Positions 7,971-18,127 are shown, counted from the stretch's first letter. The stretch is DNA of 64,000 bases from Gammaproteobacteria bacterium (GCA_009692265.1 SHZM01000005.1:18136-82135); one strand, 5' to 3'. Made by a program: numbers and translations. The notes: generated by a model not told the origin, from the sequence alone.

Positions 7971-9302
7971 TCACGCTGTTGCGGCAGTGCGCGGCGCGGC
8001 GCGGATCCGATACAGGCGATAAGCCCACGCCGTGCATAGTGCTATCTGAATTAGTAATAGCACGCTGGCGGACACGGGGTCGGTCCAGAACGCTGGCCGC
8101 AACAGCTGGCTCACAGTCTCCAGTCCCAGCATCTCGAATAGCGCTGGTGCCAACCAATATAATAACCCCAGGGTTAGCGCAGTGGTCATTTCGGCGCGGT
8201 CCGGGCGTGCAAAATTGCTCGCGGCGAGCAGAATTAGAAGATCTCGGATCACGAATAGCAGCAGCGGGACACCGACGAAGCCGAGATTCTCAACAGGCTT
8301 CTGTGGGGCGATGACACCGCCTGACAAAGCCATACTGATTGCGACCCACATCACACTCAGCGCGAGTGAGCAAAGCCAGAGCGGTACTGCTTCGCCGAAC
8401 CTCCGCCACTCGCCATCGCGGCCATAACGCACGAGTCTGCGCAGCGCGAGCGGATCGCGAAAAAGGGTAAACGCACACAAATAAGCGGCGAGTACGGTGC
8501 ATAGCAAACCGCTTACCGCCGTGGTTCGCAGATTGGTGAGGGTCCCGATCCCGGCACTAAAAAAGCCGGTAATGACCGCGCTGACATAGAGCAAAAAGAT
8601 CAGCCAGAGCCACGGCATCGCGCGCACCTGTAGCTCGTTGCACATCATGCGATAGGCGCCCACAACGACCCAGGCCGTGGTCGCCACCACTAGGCAGGTG
8701 GTGAACGACAACGCGGGATAATCCCGTCCGTACCAACGCACAAGTTCATCGTCGCCCAGGCGGAAGGCGAAGTATGCGAAGACAAGACCGCCGATCACCG
8801 CAATAAGCCGCGCGCCAACCGGTCCTTTATTGCGTTTAGGGTGACCAGCGCTGGCGAGAGCGCCGATCAAGCTCAAGCCTTGTACAAAGACAGCGCCGGT
8901 GACTGCCTGGATCCCGAGTAGCGCCCGGATCGAGAATTCGAATTGTTTCGCGCTGAGCATGAACACCGCTAGGCAGACGCCGCCGCTCAACCAGGTAAGG
9001 CTGGTCGCACCCAACCACTTGCCCCAGACCATCCGCCAGGACCCGAGTGCTGAGAGGCGTTGGGTATCCCAGGTGCGATCGCGCAATTCGACGAGCATCG
9101 CATCGCCCGCGCGCTGACCGCCCCAGGCCAAGCTCAGCGCGACGAAGGTCGCGGCAGCGACCGCGGGCAGCGCTACGCCAGTGCCAGTCTCCGCATCTAT
9201 GAAAGCCATCAACATAAATAACGCCGCAAGGCTGCCCCCCATCAACGTGACCCGTGCCACACTGAGCTCCAACCAGCATTGCCGTTGAAATTCAGGATTC
9301 AC
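7971..9302 (-). CDS. ABC-2 type transporter, membrane subunit
   Basis: The 443-residue product is strongly hydrophobic, with about 11-12 predicted membrane segments and no soluble domain. It starts with GTG at 9302 and overlaps the end of the upstream ATP-binding gene by 11 bases, so it is the partner membrane subunit of that ATPase. The N-terminal AGDAMLVELRDRTWDTQRLSALG segment with an RxRTWxxQRLS pattern is typical of ABC-2 export permeases acting just after the first helix pair. Substrate unknown. Confidence 0.75.
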   Translation of the reverse strand: MNPEFQRQCWLELSVARVTLMGGSLAALFMLMAFIDAETGTGVALPAVAAATFVALSLAWGGQRAGDAMLVELRDRTWDTQRLSALGSWRMVWGKWLGATSLTWLSGGVCLAVFMLSAKQFEFSIRALLGIQAVTGAVFVQGLSLIGALASAGHPKRNKGPVGARLIAVIGGLVFAYFAFRLGDDELVRWYGRDYPALSFTTCLVVATTAWVVVGAYRMMCNELQVRAMPWLWLIFLLYVSAVITGFFSAGIGTLTNLRTTAVSGLLCTVLAAYLCAFTLFRDPLALRRLVRYGRDGEWRRFGEAVPLWLCSLALSVMWVAISMALSGGVIAPQKPVENLGFVGVPLLLFVIRDLLILLAASNFARPDRAEMTTALTLGLLYWLAPALFEMLGLETVSQLLRPAFWTDPVSASVLLLIQIALCTAWAYRLYRIRAAPRTAATA

Positions 9303-10242
9303 TTAATCGCTCCGCAGGCGTGCGCACGCTGTTGAGGTAGGACTGTTGCAGATCAGAGCCGACCGGCCCAAAGCTATTGACGAGAAATCCGGCGGTAATG
9401 AGATCCCGCAGCAAATCGACCTGTGCGATGCGGGGACCGGCGCACAGGAAACGCGCGCCGCGCGTGGTAGTTTCCACGTCGCTGATCTCGCTGCGAGTGC
9501 GTAACCACTGCGCGACCGCAGTCGGATCCGAGAGCACTTCCAGTGTTAGCTCGGCGTGTGTCGCAGCGGTGCTTGAAAGCGCGCGATGCTCCAGCAAACG
9601 GCCCTCCTTCAGCACCAGCATATGGGTCGCGTAATCTTCGAGTTCCGCCAGAATATGCGACGACACGAGTAGGCTCATCCCGCGGGCCTGCAGGGTCCGA
9701 AACAATCGCGCGAGATCATGCCGCGCCTCCGGGTCCAGGCCCGAGGCTGGCTCATCTAAAATCAACAGGGCAGGTTCATGGATGATCGCCTGCCCGATCG
9801 CGACCCGCTGGCGGAGCCCGCGAGAAAGTTCGCCGACTGGTTGTTGCAGTCGATCGCTCAACTGCAGCTGCGCGGCAGTCTCCCGGATCCGCTCCGACAG
9901 GTTTCGGGTCACGCCATTTGCAGCAGCGTGGTAGTGCAGACATTGCTCGACCTTCAGCGAATCGTAGAGGCCGACGAAGTCTGGCAGGAAGCCGATGCGT
10001 TCGTGACTTCGACGTGGCTCGTCAACGACATTGATATCGTCGATGTGGATAGTCCCGGTCAGCGGACTCTCCAGACCACACAGGCAACGCATCAACGTGG
10101 TTTTTCCGGCACCATTCGGACCTACCAGGGCAGTTACGGTGCCGGCCTCGACTTCAAAGGTCACGCAATCGAGTGCACGTCGCCCAGGGTATTCGAAACT
10201 GACTTCGTGAACTGCAATGGCGGGCTTTGTTTTCACTTTCAC
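9292..10242 (-). CDS. ABC transporter ATP-binding protein
   Basis: From GTG 10242 the product has 316 residues: Walker A GPNGAGKT (residues 41-48), the ABC signature LSRGLRQ (139-145), Walker B LLILDEP (159-165) and the H-loop SSHIL. It resembles the CcmA/NatA-like class that energises ABC-2 exporters, with an extra C-terminal domain of about 100 residues. The open frame extends upstream to 10686 only because no stop occurs opposite the divergent pseudouridine synthase gene. The permease overlaps its 3' end. Confidence 0.88.
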   Translation of the reverse strand: MKVKTKPAIAVHEVSFEYPGRRALDCVTFEVEAGTVTALVGPNGAGKTTLMRCLCGLESPLTGTIHIDDINVVDEPRRSHERIGFLPDFVGLYDSLKVEQCLHYHAAANGVTRNLSERIRETAAQLQLSDRLQQPVGELSRGLRQRVAIGQAIIHEPALLILDEPASGLDPEARHDLARLFRTLQARGMSLLVSSHILAELEDYATHMLVLKEGRLLEHRALSSTAATHAELTLEVLSDPTAVAQWLRTRSEISDVETTTRGARFLCAGPRIAQVDLLRDLITAGFLVNSFGPVGSDLQQSYLNSVRTPAERLSES

Positions 10243-10338
10243 GACTGTAGCAAACGTAACTGCAATGTGCGCGGGCACGAGACCGCTTCGAGGCAGTGTT
10301 GCTTTGTGTCGCTGGCACGAGCGACTACACTCGCGCGT

Positions 10339-11085
10339 ATGCGCCGCGACCACTCCAAAATTCCCGAAGAGCGTCGGATCGGGCTGGCGCGTGCGCTGTC
10401 CAAAGCCGGTTTGTGTTCGAGATCGGCGGCGAGCTCGTTGATTGTGGATGGCCGCGTTCAACTCAACGGCGTCACGATCCGCGATCCCGAAGCGCCGACC
10501 ACCGTGCACAGCCACATTACTGTCGATGACGAGCCAATTCGCTCGCGAGTTCCGGTTTACATCATGCTCAACAAACCACACGGGGTGGTGACCACTGCCG
10601 CCGACGAACGTGGTCGCGAGACGGTGTACTCCTGCTTTAAAGACAGCGGCCTGCCTTGGATCGCGCCGGTCGGGAGGCTCGATCAAGCCAGCGAGGGATT
10701 GCTCTTATTCTCCAACGATCCTGAATGGTCGTCAGCCATAGTCGATCCCGTACGCCACGTGCCCAAAACCTATCACGCGCAAATAGAGGGACTTCCTACG
10801 CCTGAGACTTTATTGAAGCTGTGCCAAGGAGTACTCATGCGCGACGGTGCGATGCTGCGGGTCGATTCGGCGACGCTATTACGGCATGGCGCCCGCAACG
10901 CCTGGCTCGAAGTCGTGCTCGCCGAGGGCAAGAACCGTCATCTGCGCCGATTACTGGAAGCGGTGGATCATCCCGTGGTCAGGCTTATTCGGATCGCGAT
11001 TGGTTCGCTGCAACTCGGCGAACTCGCAAAAGGGCACTGGCGGCATTTGCGCGCCGAGGAACACGCGCACTTGGCACAGGGGTAA
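10339..11085 (+). CDS. RsuA/RluB/RluE-family pseudouridine synthase
   Basis: The 248-residue product has an N-terminal S4 RNA-binding domain (RIGLARALSKAGLCSRSAAS...VDGRVQLNG) and the catalytic domain with MLNKPHGVVTT and GRLDQASEGLLL, where Asp115 is the catalytic aspartate. It converts specific uridines in rRNA to pseudouridine. The ATG at 10339 fits the family N-terminus; the open frame from 9778 is a shadow of the ABC gene. The C-terminal EGKNRHLRRLLEAVDHPVVRL is the conserved Arg-rich segment. Which rRNA site it modifies cannot be told from sequence. Confidence 0.88.
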   Translation: MRRDHSKIPEERRIGLARALSKAGLCSRSAASSLIVDGRVQLNGVTIRDPEAPTTVHSHITVDDEPIRSRVPVYIMLNKPHGVVTTAADERGRETVYSCFKDSGLPWIAPVGRLDQASEGLLLFSNDPEWSSAIVDPVRHVPKTYHAQIEGLPTPETLLKLCQGVLMRDGAMLRVDSATLLRHGARNAWLEVVLAEGKNRHLRRLLEAVDHPVVRLIRIAIGSLQLGELAKGHWRHLRAEEHAHLAQG

Positions 11086-11133
11086 GGAGTAAGGTCAGAA
11101 CACGGCGATCTGGGTGCTCGGCTTCCGTTAAAT

Positions 11134-12372
11134 TTACCGGCGAGCGCGATACGTCCGATGCAAGGCGTAGGCGCTGAGCGCGCCGACGCTGAAGAGAAGT
11201 GCGGACAAGATAAAAACACTGGCGTAGTCGCCTGCGCGAGGTGCAGCATCTAGTAGCCGCCCCGCAATCGGTGCAAAAAAGATATCCGGGGTGTAACCAA
11301 TCACCGAGATGACGCCCACTGCCGTTCCCGTGTGTGCGCGCGGAACGCCAGATTCTTCCAGCAGGGCAAAGTAAATCCCACGCAAACCGTAAACGCACAC
11401 TATTGTGACGAACAAGTTCGCGTAGAAAATCATCGCCGTGCCACTGCTCCCTAGCGCTAACGCGAGATACGCCAGCGCGCCCATGACAAACATTCCGCCG
11501 ACCATCCGACCGGCACCCAAGCGATCGGCTAGTAAACCCGCGCTCACCGCCGCGATCGGCCGCAGATAAGCTGCCTGGGTCATCAAGGTAGCCGCCTCAA
11601 GATCATTTAAGCCCAACGCGGCTTGGGCATAGAGCGTGTAGTAGTCGAGCCCCTTGTAGCCACAGTAGGCCGCGATCACGATTGCCGCCTGACACCAAAT
11701 CCGCGGTGCGAGGAGCACCGTGCGCAAACCCGTGAATGAAATGGAACGCTGGCTGGACGGGGAACTAGCGGTGGGAATCACCCACCAGCACAGCACGCCG
11801 GCGAGGGCCGTGATTCCGGTGTAGAAATAGATCACGAGCGCGAAACTCGCTTTATTCATCTGTGAATCCCCCGCCACAAAGTTAGCACTAAGCAGGGTCA
11901 CCGCGACGCTGGCAAGCGTGGCTGCGACCAAGCCGCGGCCGCCGTCCAGTACGCCGAAGGCGCGACCTTGCAGCGCTAATCCGCCCCACTCGCGGGTGGC
12001 GCGGATTAGCGCTGCCCAGAACAACAAAATGGTGGTGAGGCCCCAGTATCCATAGAGCACCGCCAAAGACTGCGCGCTCGGAAAACTCGCGAGCCAAATT
12101 CCGCCCGCGGCAGTGGCCAGCAGCGACCCTGTTAATAAAATCCGTGGTGAGTACAGATCGGCAAGCGCGCCACCGGGAAAATACGCGAGCATGGCGGTGA
12201 TGCCATACACCGCATACACATCGCCCAAGCGAGCATTTGAAAGCGCGAATGCTTCGAGCATGGTCGGTCGAAAGAAGCGCGCGAGATGAAATGGCAGGCT
12301 GAAGATCGCCTCGCCCGCGAAGATCAGGCAGAACATTACCCAGAACGAAGAGGCGCGAGGTGCGGAATTCAC
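11134..12372 (-). CDS. major facilitator superfamily transporter
   Basis: The 412-residue product has 12 predicted membrane helices and the MFS loop 2-3 pattern PGGALADLYSPRILLTG after helix 2, repeated weakly as ADRLGAGRM in the second half. Helix 5 has GRAFGVLDGGRGLVAA, resembling sugar-phosphate or organic-anion antiporters, but substrate prediction is not safe. It lies 101 bases downstream of copD on the same strand and may be the last gene of the hpnN-copC-copD run. Confidence 0.82.
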   Translation of the reverse strand: MNSAPRASSFWVMFCLIFAGEAIFSLPFHLARFFRPTMLEAFALSNARLGDVYAVYGITAMLAYFPGGALADLYSPRILLTGSLLATAAGGIWLASFPSAQSLAVLYGYWGLTTILLFWAALIRATREWGGLALQGRAFGVLDGGRGLVAATLASVAVTLLSANFVAGDSQMNKASFALVIYFYTGITALAGVLCWWVIPTASSPSSQRSISFTGLRTVLLAPRIWCQAAIVIAAYCGYKGLDYYTLYAQAALGLNDLEAATLMTQAAYLRPIAAVSAGLLADRLGAGRMVGGMFVMGALAYLALALGSSGTAMIFYANLFVTIVCVYGLRGIYFALLEESGVPRAHTGTAVGVISVIGYTPDIFFAPIAGRLLDAAPRAGDYASVFILSALLFSVGALSAYALHRTYRARR

Positions 12373-12473
12373 GAGAGCCGATTCTAGGATTAACCTCGCG
12401 ACATGGGAAATTCAGCTTTTTTCACTTGGCAAAGCTCCGGAAGACGAACTGCACTGGCCTTAGGGTTAGTCGG

Positions 12474-14081
12474 CTAACTTTCGCGGTAAAACAATAAAAT
12501 CAGCCCAACCGCGACGAAGCACCAGGGCCAAATGCGACCGGCGCGTACGCTGATCGGCCCCTCACAGCGTAGCTCCATCCAACGCGCGCAGCCGGCCATA
12601 ATCGCGAAGAGGCCGAGTGGAATATGGCTTAGCTCAATCAATAACGCTTCTTGGATGTTTTCAAGATTATGCGCATGAGTAAGCAGCATAAAGCCGCCCA
12701 CGATATTCGTAATCGGAAACACATAGGCGGCGCGGTTTGCGGCCAGCTTGCCTATCCGAACCTGCCATTCGAAGAACCCGAATACGCAGGCGAGGATCGC
12801 CATCAAACGATGCTGTATCACGGAAGGATCGCGCATGGCTTCGAAAAAGCCCACGCTACCAAGCGGCCATGCTTCTGGATCCGAGCGTGCAGTGACAAAG
12901 ATCCCGAGCGCAACAAACGTAATGGGCCAATGCCGTGCCCACGACCCACGTCGCTGGCCCGCCAAGAGCGCAAGATTTCCGATCGACAGGACAAAAATCC
13001 CCGACCAATTATGATTGAACTCAGACCATCCGATATCGGCTGCGGTGCGTACCGGTACGATACCGGCGCTAGGCACGAACGCGCGTGGGGCGTTTTCGTG
13101 CGCGGCCTGCGCCAGCCGATTTACCCGTTCCTGCTCGGTCGCGTACCAAAGCTCCGAGTGAGCGGGGCTGCTGAGACGCGGCGCGTGTGGGGTTATTCGG
13201 TCAGTAATACGCTCGAAGGCGACCCGATCATTGGGCAAGTCGACCACCGGCGGCAGCGAAGTCAAAGAACCGGCCACGAGATAAATCGCAAGCCCGAGTA
13301 CCATCTCGACTTCCACAAAGCGCCGAATGCGGATCGCCGCGCCAGCATCGGTGGCCATGCGGCGCACAGCCCAGAAGTTGCCCGCCCCAAAACACAGCAG
13401 TGCGGCAAACAGCAATGCTTTCGTCGAAGCCATGAGTCCGTTGGCTGTGCCATACAGTGCAGCCGGTGCGGCGAGGTACCACAGATACTTCGCCGCCGCC
13501 GAAATCGCGATGGCACTCACCGCGATCACGCAAACCGTCGAGAAGCGGTGGGCGATAGCTACACGAGTGGCGGGTGCCATGGAGCCGCCCAGAGCCAACA
13601 GGAAATAAGGCAGAGCGCCGATCCAGGCGGCACCTCCAGCCTGGTGCATCGCCGAGAAAGCGAGCAGTGCCGCACGCCCTTCGAGCCTCCCGGTAGCGTG
13701 GGTGGTCGCGATGATGCTCCCAAGCAGCAGCATCGCCAGCGTAAGCTCAAGCGACCGCAGCACGGTGCTGCGGCGCGCAGTCACTGCCAACACAATACCG
13801 GCGCCACAACTCGTAAATCCGGCGAGGACAAAGGGTGCGCTTAGCGCGCTACTCCACGCCAGTCCGATGGTTGGGGTCAATATTGAGACATCAAGGGATT
13901 TGCTAATAAACGTCACCGTGGCAAGCGCGAGCGCGGCCGCGCATTGCAACAGCGCCAAGCGCGCGCGGAGATCCGATCCGATGAAGCTCTCCGCCGCGAG
14001 GGGTGCCATTACCCAATGACGAAAAATGACGCCACCAATGACAGCGGCGCTTAATGCCAGCGCGCAACCGCGCAATAACAC
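12474..14081 (-). CDS. copD: CopD-domain copper transport/resistance membrane protein
   Basis: The 535-residue integral membrane protein has the CopD fold in its first half (MHQAGGAAWIGALPYFLLAL, AISAAAKYLWYLAAPAALYG) with the conserved His residues proposed to bind copper. The second half carries more helices with HRLMAIL and SHIPLGLFAIMAG. CopD works with periplasmic CopC to pass copper across the inner membrane. The GTG start at 14081 sits a few bases after the expected end of copC, the usual copCD order. CopC itself is broken. Confidence 0.85.
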   Translation of the reverse strand: MLLRGCALALSAAVIGGVIFRHWVMAPLAAESFIGSDLRARLALLQCAAALALATVTFISKSLDVSILTPTIGLAWSSALSAPFVLAGFTSCGAGIVLAVTARRSTVLRSLELTLAMLLLGSIIATTHATGRLEGRAALLAFSAMHQAGGAAWIGALPYFLLALGGSMAPATRVAIAHRFSTVCVIAVSAIAISAAAKYLWYLAAPAALYGTANGLMASTKALLFAALLCFGAGNFWAVRRMATDAGAAIRIRRFVEVEMVLGLAIYLVAGSLTSLPPVVDLPNDRVAFERITDRITPHAPRLSSPAHSELWYATEQERVNRLAQAAHENAPRAFVPSAGIVPVRTAADIGWSEFNHNWSGIFVLSIGNLALLAGQRRGSWARHWPITFVALGIFVTARSDPEAWPLGSVGFFEAMRDPSVIQHRLMAILACVFGFFEWQVRIGKLAANRAAYVFPITNIVGGFMLLTHAHNLENIQEALLIELSHIPLGLFAIMAGCARWMELRCEGPISVRAGRIWPWCFVAVGLILLFYRES

Positions 14082-14084
14082 ACT

Positions 14085-14438
14085 CAGAAACGACTTGAAA
14101 CTTCAAGTTGCCGCGGGTGATATGTCCATCGGCGCTTAGAACATACCACTCCAGCCGGTATTTGCCTGGGACAACACCCTCCGCCTGAGTTTGAAGTCGG
14201 TCCTCAGGGGCTATGGTAGACAACACCAAAACTCGCGCATCGATCAGTGCCAAGCGCGAACGACCTTGTCGATGCGGCTGTTAAATTTCAGATCAATTGG
14301 AAAAGTCGACACTGCCACCACGGCATTCGCAGCAGGTTCGGCGCTAACGACTACGGCATGCGCGAACGTTCTGCTTGCGGCGCAGGCGAGGAATATCCCC
14401 AACACCTAGGGTAACCTACGGAGCATCGGCAAGCGCAT
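14085..14438 (-). pseudogene. copC: periplasmic copper-binding protein CopC, two frameshifts
   Basis: ATG 14438 after GAAGGA begins a signal peptide (MRLPMLRRL) which, after a shift near 14405-14410, continues as GIFLACAASRTFAHAVVVSAEP, giving mature CopC its N-terminal His. The frame reads to NSRIDK, shifts again near 14255 and continues LALIDARVLVLST, then VVPGKYRLEWYVLSADGHIT and RGNLKFQV. The N-terminal His and the DGH motif are the Cu(II)-site residues of the family. The precise 3' end is uncertain because no stop follows in that frame before copD begins. Confidence 0.75.
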
Positions 14439-14439
14439 G

Positions 14440-17085
14440 TCATTCCTTCTCCAACCTACTCGTTATGTAGTGTTCTCGCGCCGCCATGATCGCCGGTAGC
14501 ACCACGAGCGCGGCGATGATGGCGTAGGACAGCGAAACGCTGATTAGGATACCCATCCCAGCCATCCCGGGATGTTTCGAAAAACCCAAAGCCCCGAACG
14601 ACGCAATCGCGGTTAAGCCGCTGAACAGCACCGCTCGGGGGGTGCTGCTCGCCAATAAATCCCGCACATTCCCGGTCGCATGATTACGCACAACCAGATA
14701 CGCACCATAGGCGTTATTGAGACCGATCAATAACGGTAATGCAATGATATTGGCGAAATTAAACGGAACATCGAATACCACCGAGGTCGCAACCGTAAGT
14801 AACATCGCAAGTAGTAGGGGTGCGGCGACCAGCAGCGCATCAACGACACCGTGTAATACGAAAATATGCAGCAGGATCGTCAATACCAGTGCGCCGGCCG
14901 ACGCCATCACGCAGGCCTTAATAACAACTCGGCTGCCAACATACAGTTCGATCGGCGCATCGGTTGCTCCGGGTGCGATCGACTGAACACTTACCGCGAA
15001 GTTTTTCATCGCGGCGTTGTCGTTCAAGTTTTCACGCGGGATGACTTGTACCCGGGCCTGGCCATCGCGGGCAATGTATTGATCGCGAAGCTCATCGGGA
15101 AGGGAGTCCAGGCTGATCGCTTGCGCATTTAATGAAGACGACAAACGCACTAGCACCGCGGGCAAATCGCCAATCAACTGAGTGCGTAGCAACGGCACCA
15201 GTGAGGTCGGCCACGCGCGATGCGACATCAGGGCCGTGAGCGCATGTTCCAGGCGCTTGAGACTGATCGTCCATTCCGGCGACACCTCGGGCGCGGCGGT
15301 GTGCCGGGATAGTGCGGCGATAAAGAGATCCATTGCCGCGATTTCCTCTTCGCTGGTGGGAGGCGTCAGAGTGCTAGGTTCCAAGGCCCCTGAGAGTGTT
15401 AATTGCAGCGCGGAGATGATTTCTAATTTTTCTCCTTGATCCTCCGGCACAAATTTCGACAAGGTGATCACCTTGTCTACCGTGGGTAATTCACCCAGAG
15501 TGCGTGCGAGCTGATCCGCGTCGACGAGTGAAGGGGCGAGCAGATGAATGCTGTACGGAGTGTTTGTCGGATCAAGCGCTAGATCCCGAAACGCGGCGAC
15601 CCCATCTGTCGAGGCATCTTTTAAATTCAACGGATTCAAATCGAAGCGCGCGCGCGGCAGTAAGAGCAGGCTAACGATCACGCCAAGCGCACTGAGGCCC
15701 AGAATTACTTTGAAATGGCGGCCTGCCCACGATGTGGACGCCTGGTTTTGATTCGCGCGGTCGGAATTTCGTCGCGTCGGGACGGGCAGACGGCTCAACA
15801 ACGCCGGCAACAAGCTCAGATTTAGAAACCACGCGATCACCATGCTACCGCCGGAGATCACCCCAAGCTGCGCAAGGCCCTGGTAACTCGTTGGAACAAA
15901 GGCCAGGAAACTAATCGCAGCGCCAACCGCCGCCAGCGCAAGTGCCCCCCCGGCGTCACGACCTGCGGCGATCAATGCTTCGGATCGCGCTAGGCCGCGA
16001 TCGCTTCCTTCGAGGTAGCGCATCGAAAACTGGATCCCGAAATCCACTCCCATACCAATAAACAACACCGCGAAACAGACCGAGATGATATTCAACGCGC
16101 CGACGAAGAAGGTCGCGAACGCCGCGGTCCAAATCAAGCCGCATGCCAAGGAAATCAAGACAGCGCTCAGCAGACTCCCGCTGCGTAGACCAACGATGAT
16201 CACAAGAGTGACGCAGACGAAGGACAGCAAGGTTGTGAATTTTGCATCTTCTGCGACGGTGACTAGCTCCTCGCCATTCATCACCGCATCACCAGTTATG
16301 CGGATTCGCACTGAAGGATTCGCCTGCGCGACCTCGCGCACGACCAGTCGCACCGACTCTACCGCTTTGAGCGCCGGTTGCACCTTCATGGTATCTACTA
16401 CCGGATCGATCATCACGAATGCTCGGTGCGGGCCTGGGTTCGCCGCGTCGTTAGCGAAAAGTTGATCGCGCCAGGAAATCGGTACCGCCGTGCCGGCCAA
16501 CAGGCGTTCACTTGCCGCACTTACCTGATCGAACATCCGAATCAGCAGCGCCTGTTGGTCGGCGCCGGATGCCGCTTCCAATCCGTGACCAAACGTGGCG
16601 AGCAGGCCCCGCAAACTAGGATCCTTCGCCAGGGTGCCGAGCAATGGCTCGGCCGTGTTTAAACGATCATCCAACGCCCATAATTCGTCGATCGACAGAT
16701 AAAGCAGTCCGTTCGTCTCGAAAAACTCGCCGCCTCCGGGCCGAATCACCACGCGTGCTGTGGCGGGCATTGCACGAAGTTTGAGGGCTATTTGATCGGC
16801 GGCGTCTTCGGCAATTCCGGCGCTGGCGGCTTCGGTGAATACCACAATATCGCTGCTGAGTTGGGGGAACGCCGCCCGGTATGCTAGGTGCGCTTGGCGA
16901 TGCGGAAGTCTCGCATCGATCATGTTGGACGTATCAGTATCGATCCCTAGGTGCCGCGTGGTATATACCAGCGCACACACCGTCGTCAGCGCCATAATGA
17001 GTAATGTCAGCCAAGCGTGTCGAACGCACCGAGCAACGATCGCGACTGTAAGTCGGCTTGGCAAAAGTCGAAGGTAGCTATGCAT
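14440..17085 (-). CDS. hpnN: HpnN-like hopanoid-associated RND/MMPL transporter
   Basis: The 881-residue product has the double RND/MMPL layout: one N-terminal helix, a large periplasmic domain, six helices (VIIVGLRSGSLL..., IGMGVDFGIQFSMRYLEG), a second periplasmic domain, and five to six helices at the C-terminus (PLLIGLNNAYGAYLVVRN). The start HLGIDTDTSNMIDARLPHRQ and a length near 870 match HpnN, which moves hopanoids to the outer membrane. No squalene-hopene cyclase is in the window, so the hopanoid assignment rests on family resemblance; other MMPL lipid transporters remain possible. Confidence 0.72.
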   Translation of the reverse strand: MHSYLRLLPSRLTVAIVARCVRHAWLTLLIMALTTVCALVYTTRHLGIDTDTSNMIDARLPHRQAHLAYRAAFPQLSSDIVVFTEAASAGIAEDAADQIALKLRAMPATARVVIRPGGGEFFETNGLLYLSIDELWALDDRLNTAEPLLGTLAKDPSLRGLLATFGHGLEAASGADQQALLIRMFDQVSAASERLLAGTAVPISWRDQLFANDAANPGPHRAFVMIDPVVDTMKVQPALKAVESVRLVVREVAQANPSVRIRITGDAVMNGEELVTVAEDAKFTTLLSFVCVTLVIIVGLRSGSLLSAVLISLACGLIWTAAFATFFVGALNIISVCFAVLFIGMGVDFGIQFSMRYLEGSDRGLARSEALIAAGRDAGGALALAAVGAAISFLAFVPTSYQGLAQLGVISGGSMVIAWFLNLSLLPALLSRLPVPTRRNSDRANQNQASTSWAGRHFKVILGLSALGVIVSLLLLPRARFDLNPLNLKDASTDGVAAFRDLALDPTNTPYSIHLLAPSLVDADQLARTLGELPTVDKVITLSKFVPEDQGEKLEIISALQLTLSGALEPSTLTPPTSEEEIAAMDLFIAALSRHTAAPEVSPEWTISLKRLEHALTALMSHRAWPTSLVPLLRTQLIGDLPAVLVRLSSSLNAQAISLDSLPDELRDQYIARDGQARVQVIPRENLNDNAAMKNFAVSVQSIAPGATDAPIELYVGSRVVIKACVMASAGALVLTILLHIFVLHGVVDALLVAAPLLLAMLLTVATSVVFDVPFNFANIIALPLLIGLNNAYGAYLVVRNHATGNVRDLLASSTPRAVLFSGLTAIASFGALGFSKHPGMAGMGILISVSLSYAIIAALVVLPAIMAAREHYITSRLEKE

Positions 17086-17248
17086 GAATTATTCAATTTC
17101 GAGAGATGAAGATGGTGCGACAGGGTGTTTGTAATTGGCGAGCGCAAGCCCCAAGCATGACTCATAGGATACGCAAATCGACTGGTGTTTTCAGCCACTG
17201 GCCGGCTCGGCGCCGTTTGCGCGACGCCCTAAGCGGAAGGGAAGTCCA

Positions 17249-18127
17249 TTGAGGCGAAGGCAAACGGCGACGTCACTCCGCGACGAGCCGCTCTTCGGTG
17301 TGTGCCTGCTCGCGACCGATCGATCACTCGCACCGACAACGCTCGCGCGGGCGGTAGAAGCCCGCGATCTGGATATGCTGTTTCTGCCTGAAAATAGCCA
17401 CATTCCTCTCCAACGCGCCAGGGATTGGCCGTATGCGGAAGCTCTATTAGATCCACTGTCGCGCTTACACGACCCCTTCGTCGCTCTCGCGCAAGCCGCG
17501 GCCGTCACCGAGCACTTGCTCCTTGGCTTCGGGGTCTGTCTGGTCACCCATCGCGATCCCATCAACACCGCAAAGGCCGTGGCCTCGCTGGATCAGCTGT
17601 CTAGCGGTAGGGTTATTTTCGGTATAGCGGGCGGCGCCCTGGACGAAGCCATGCGCAACCACGGCACTGCGTTCAAGCAGCGGTGGCAAATTGTGCGTGA
17701 CCGGACGCTTGCGATGAAGGCGATTTGGCGCGACGAAATTGCCGAGTATCACGGCGAGTTCGTTGATTTTGAGCCGATGTGGTCATTCCCGAAACCGCTA
17801 CAAGCAGGTGGTCCACCAATTTGGATCGGCTCGAATTCGAAATGGGTGCCGGGACGGGTCGCTGAGTACGCAGATGGCTGGATGGTTTACAACGGACGTT
17901 ACGCAGGAGATGCAGTACACGATTTGCGCGTTGCGTGCGATAAGCGCGGACGTAGTTTTGCTGATGTTACCTTGGCCTTGATGGATGCACCTTGGGACGC
18001 AGGCGAAGCGGTTGGGTTCTTGGAGCAAGGGTACTCGAAGCTTATATTTTTAGTGCCTCCCGACAGTGGCAATATCGAGGCGGAGCTCGATCGCATCGCC
18101 GAAGTTGTGGCGAAGCTAAGGCGTTAA
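17249..18127 (+). CDS. luciferase-like (LLM class) flavin/F420-dependent oxidoreductase
   Basis: The 292-residue product has the bacterial-luciferase TIM-barrel pattern: LDMLFLPENSH near the N-terminus, LLLGFGVCLVTHRDPINTAK then LDQLSSGRVIFGIAGGALDE, and PIWIGSNSKWVPGRVAEYADG, the SGR-x-xxGxGxG and WIGG-like elements of LLM enzymes. It should bind reduced FMN or F420; the substrate is unknown. The assigned start is TTG 17249; no clear ribosome site is seen and the real start could be nearby. Confidence 0.82.
   Translation: MRRRQTATSLRDEPLFGVCLLATDRSLAPTTLARAVEARDLDMLFLPENSHIPLQRARDWPYAEALLDPLSRLHDPFVALAQAAAVTEHLLLGFGVCLVTHRDPINTAKAVASLDQLSSGRVIFGIAGGALDEAMRNHGTAFKQRWQIVRDRTLAMKAIWRDEIAEYHGEFVDFEPMWSFPKPLQAGGPPIWIGSNSKWVPGRVAEYADGWMVYNGRYAGDAVHDLRVACDKRGRSFADVTLALMDAPWDAGEAVGFLEQGYSKLIFLVPPDSGNIEAELDRIAEVVAKLRR

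Noticed and set aside
9778..10338. Upstream extension of the pseudouridine synthase by 187 codons
   Set aside because: It is the antisense of the ABC ATP-binding gene and has no S4 or synthase motif; the ATG at 10339 fits the family start.
12651..13844. A 397-codon open frame on the plus strand opposite copD
   Set aside because: No signal or domain character, low-complexity basic residues; it is the antisense shadow of the CopD membrane protein.
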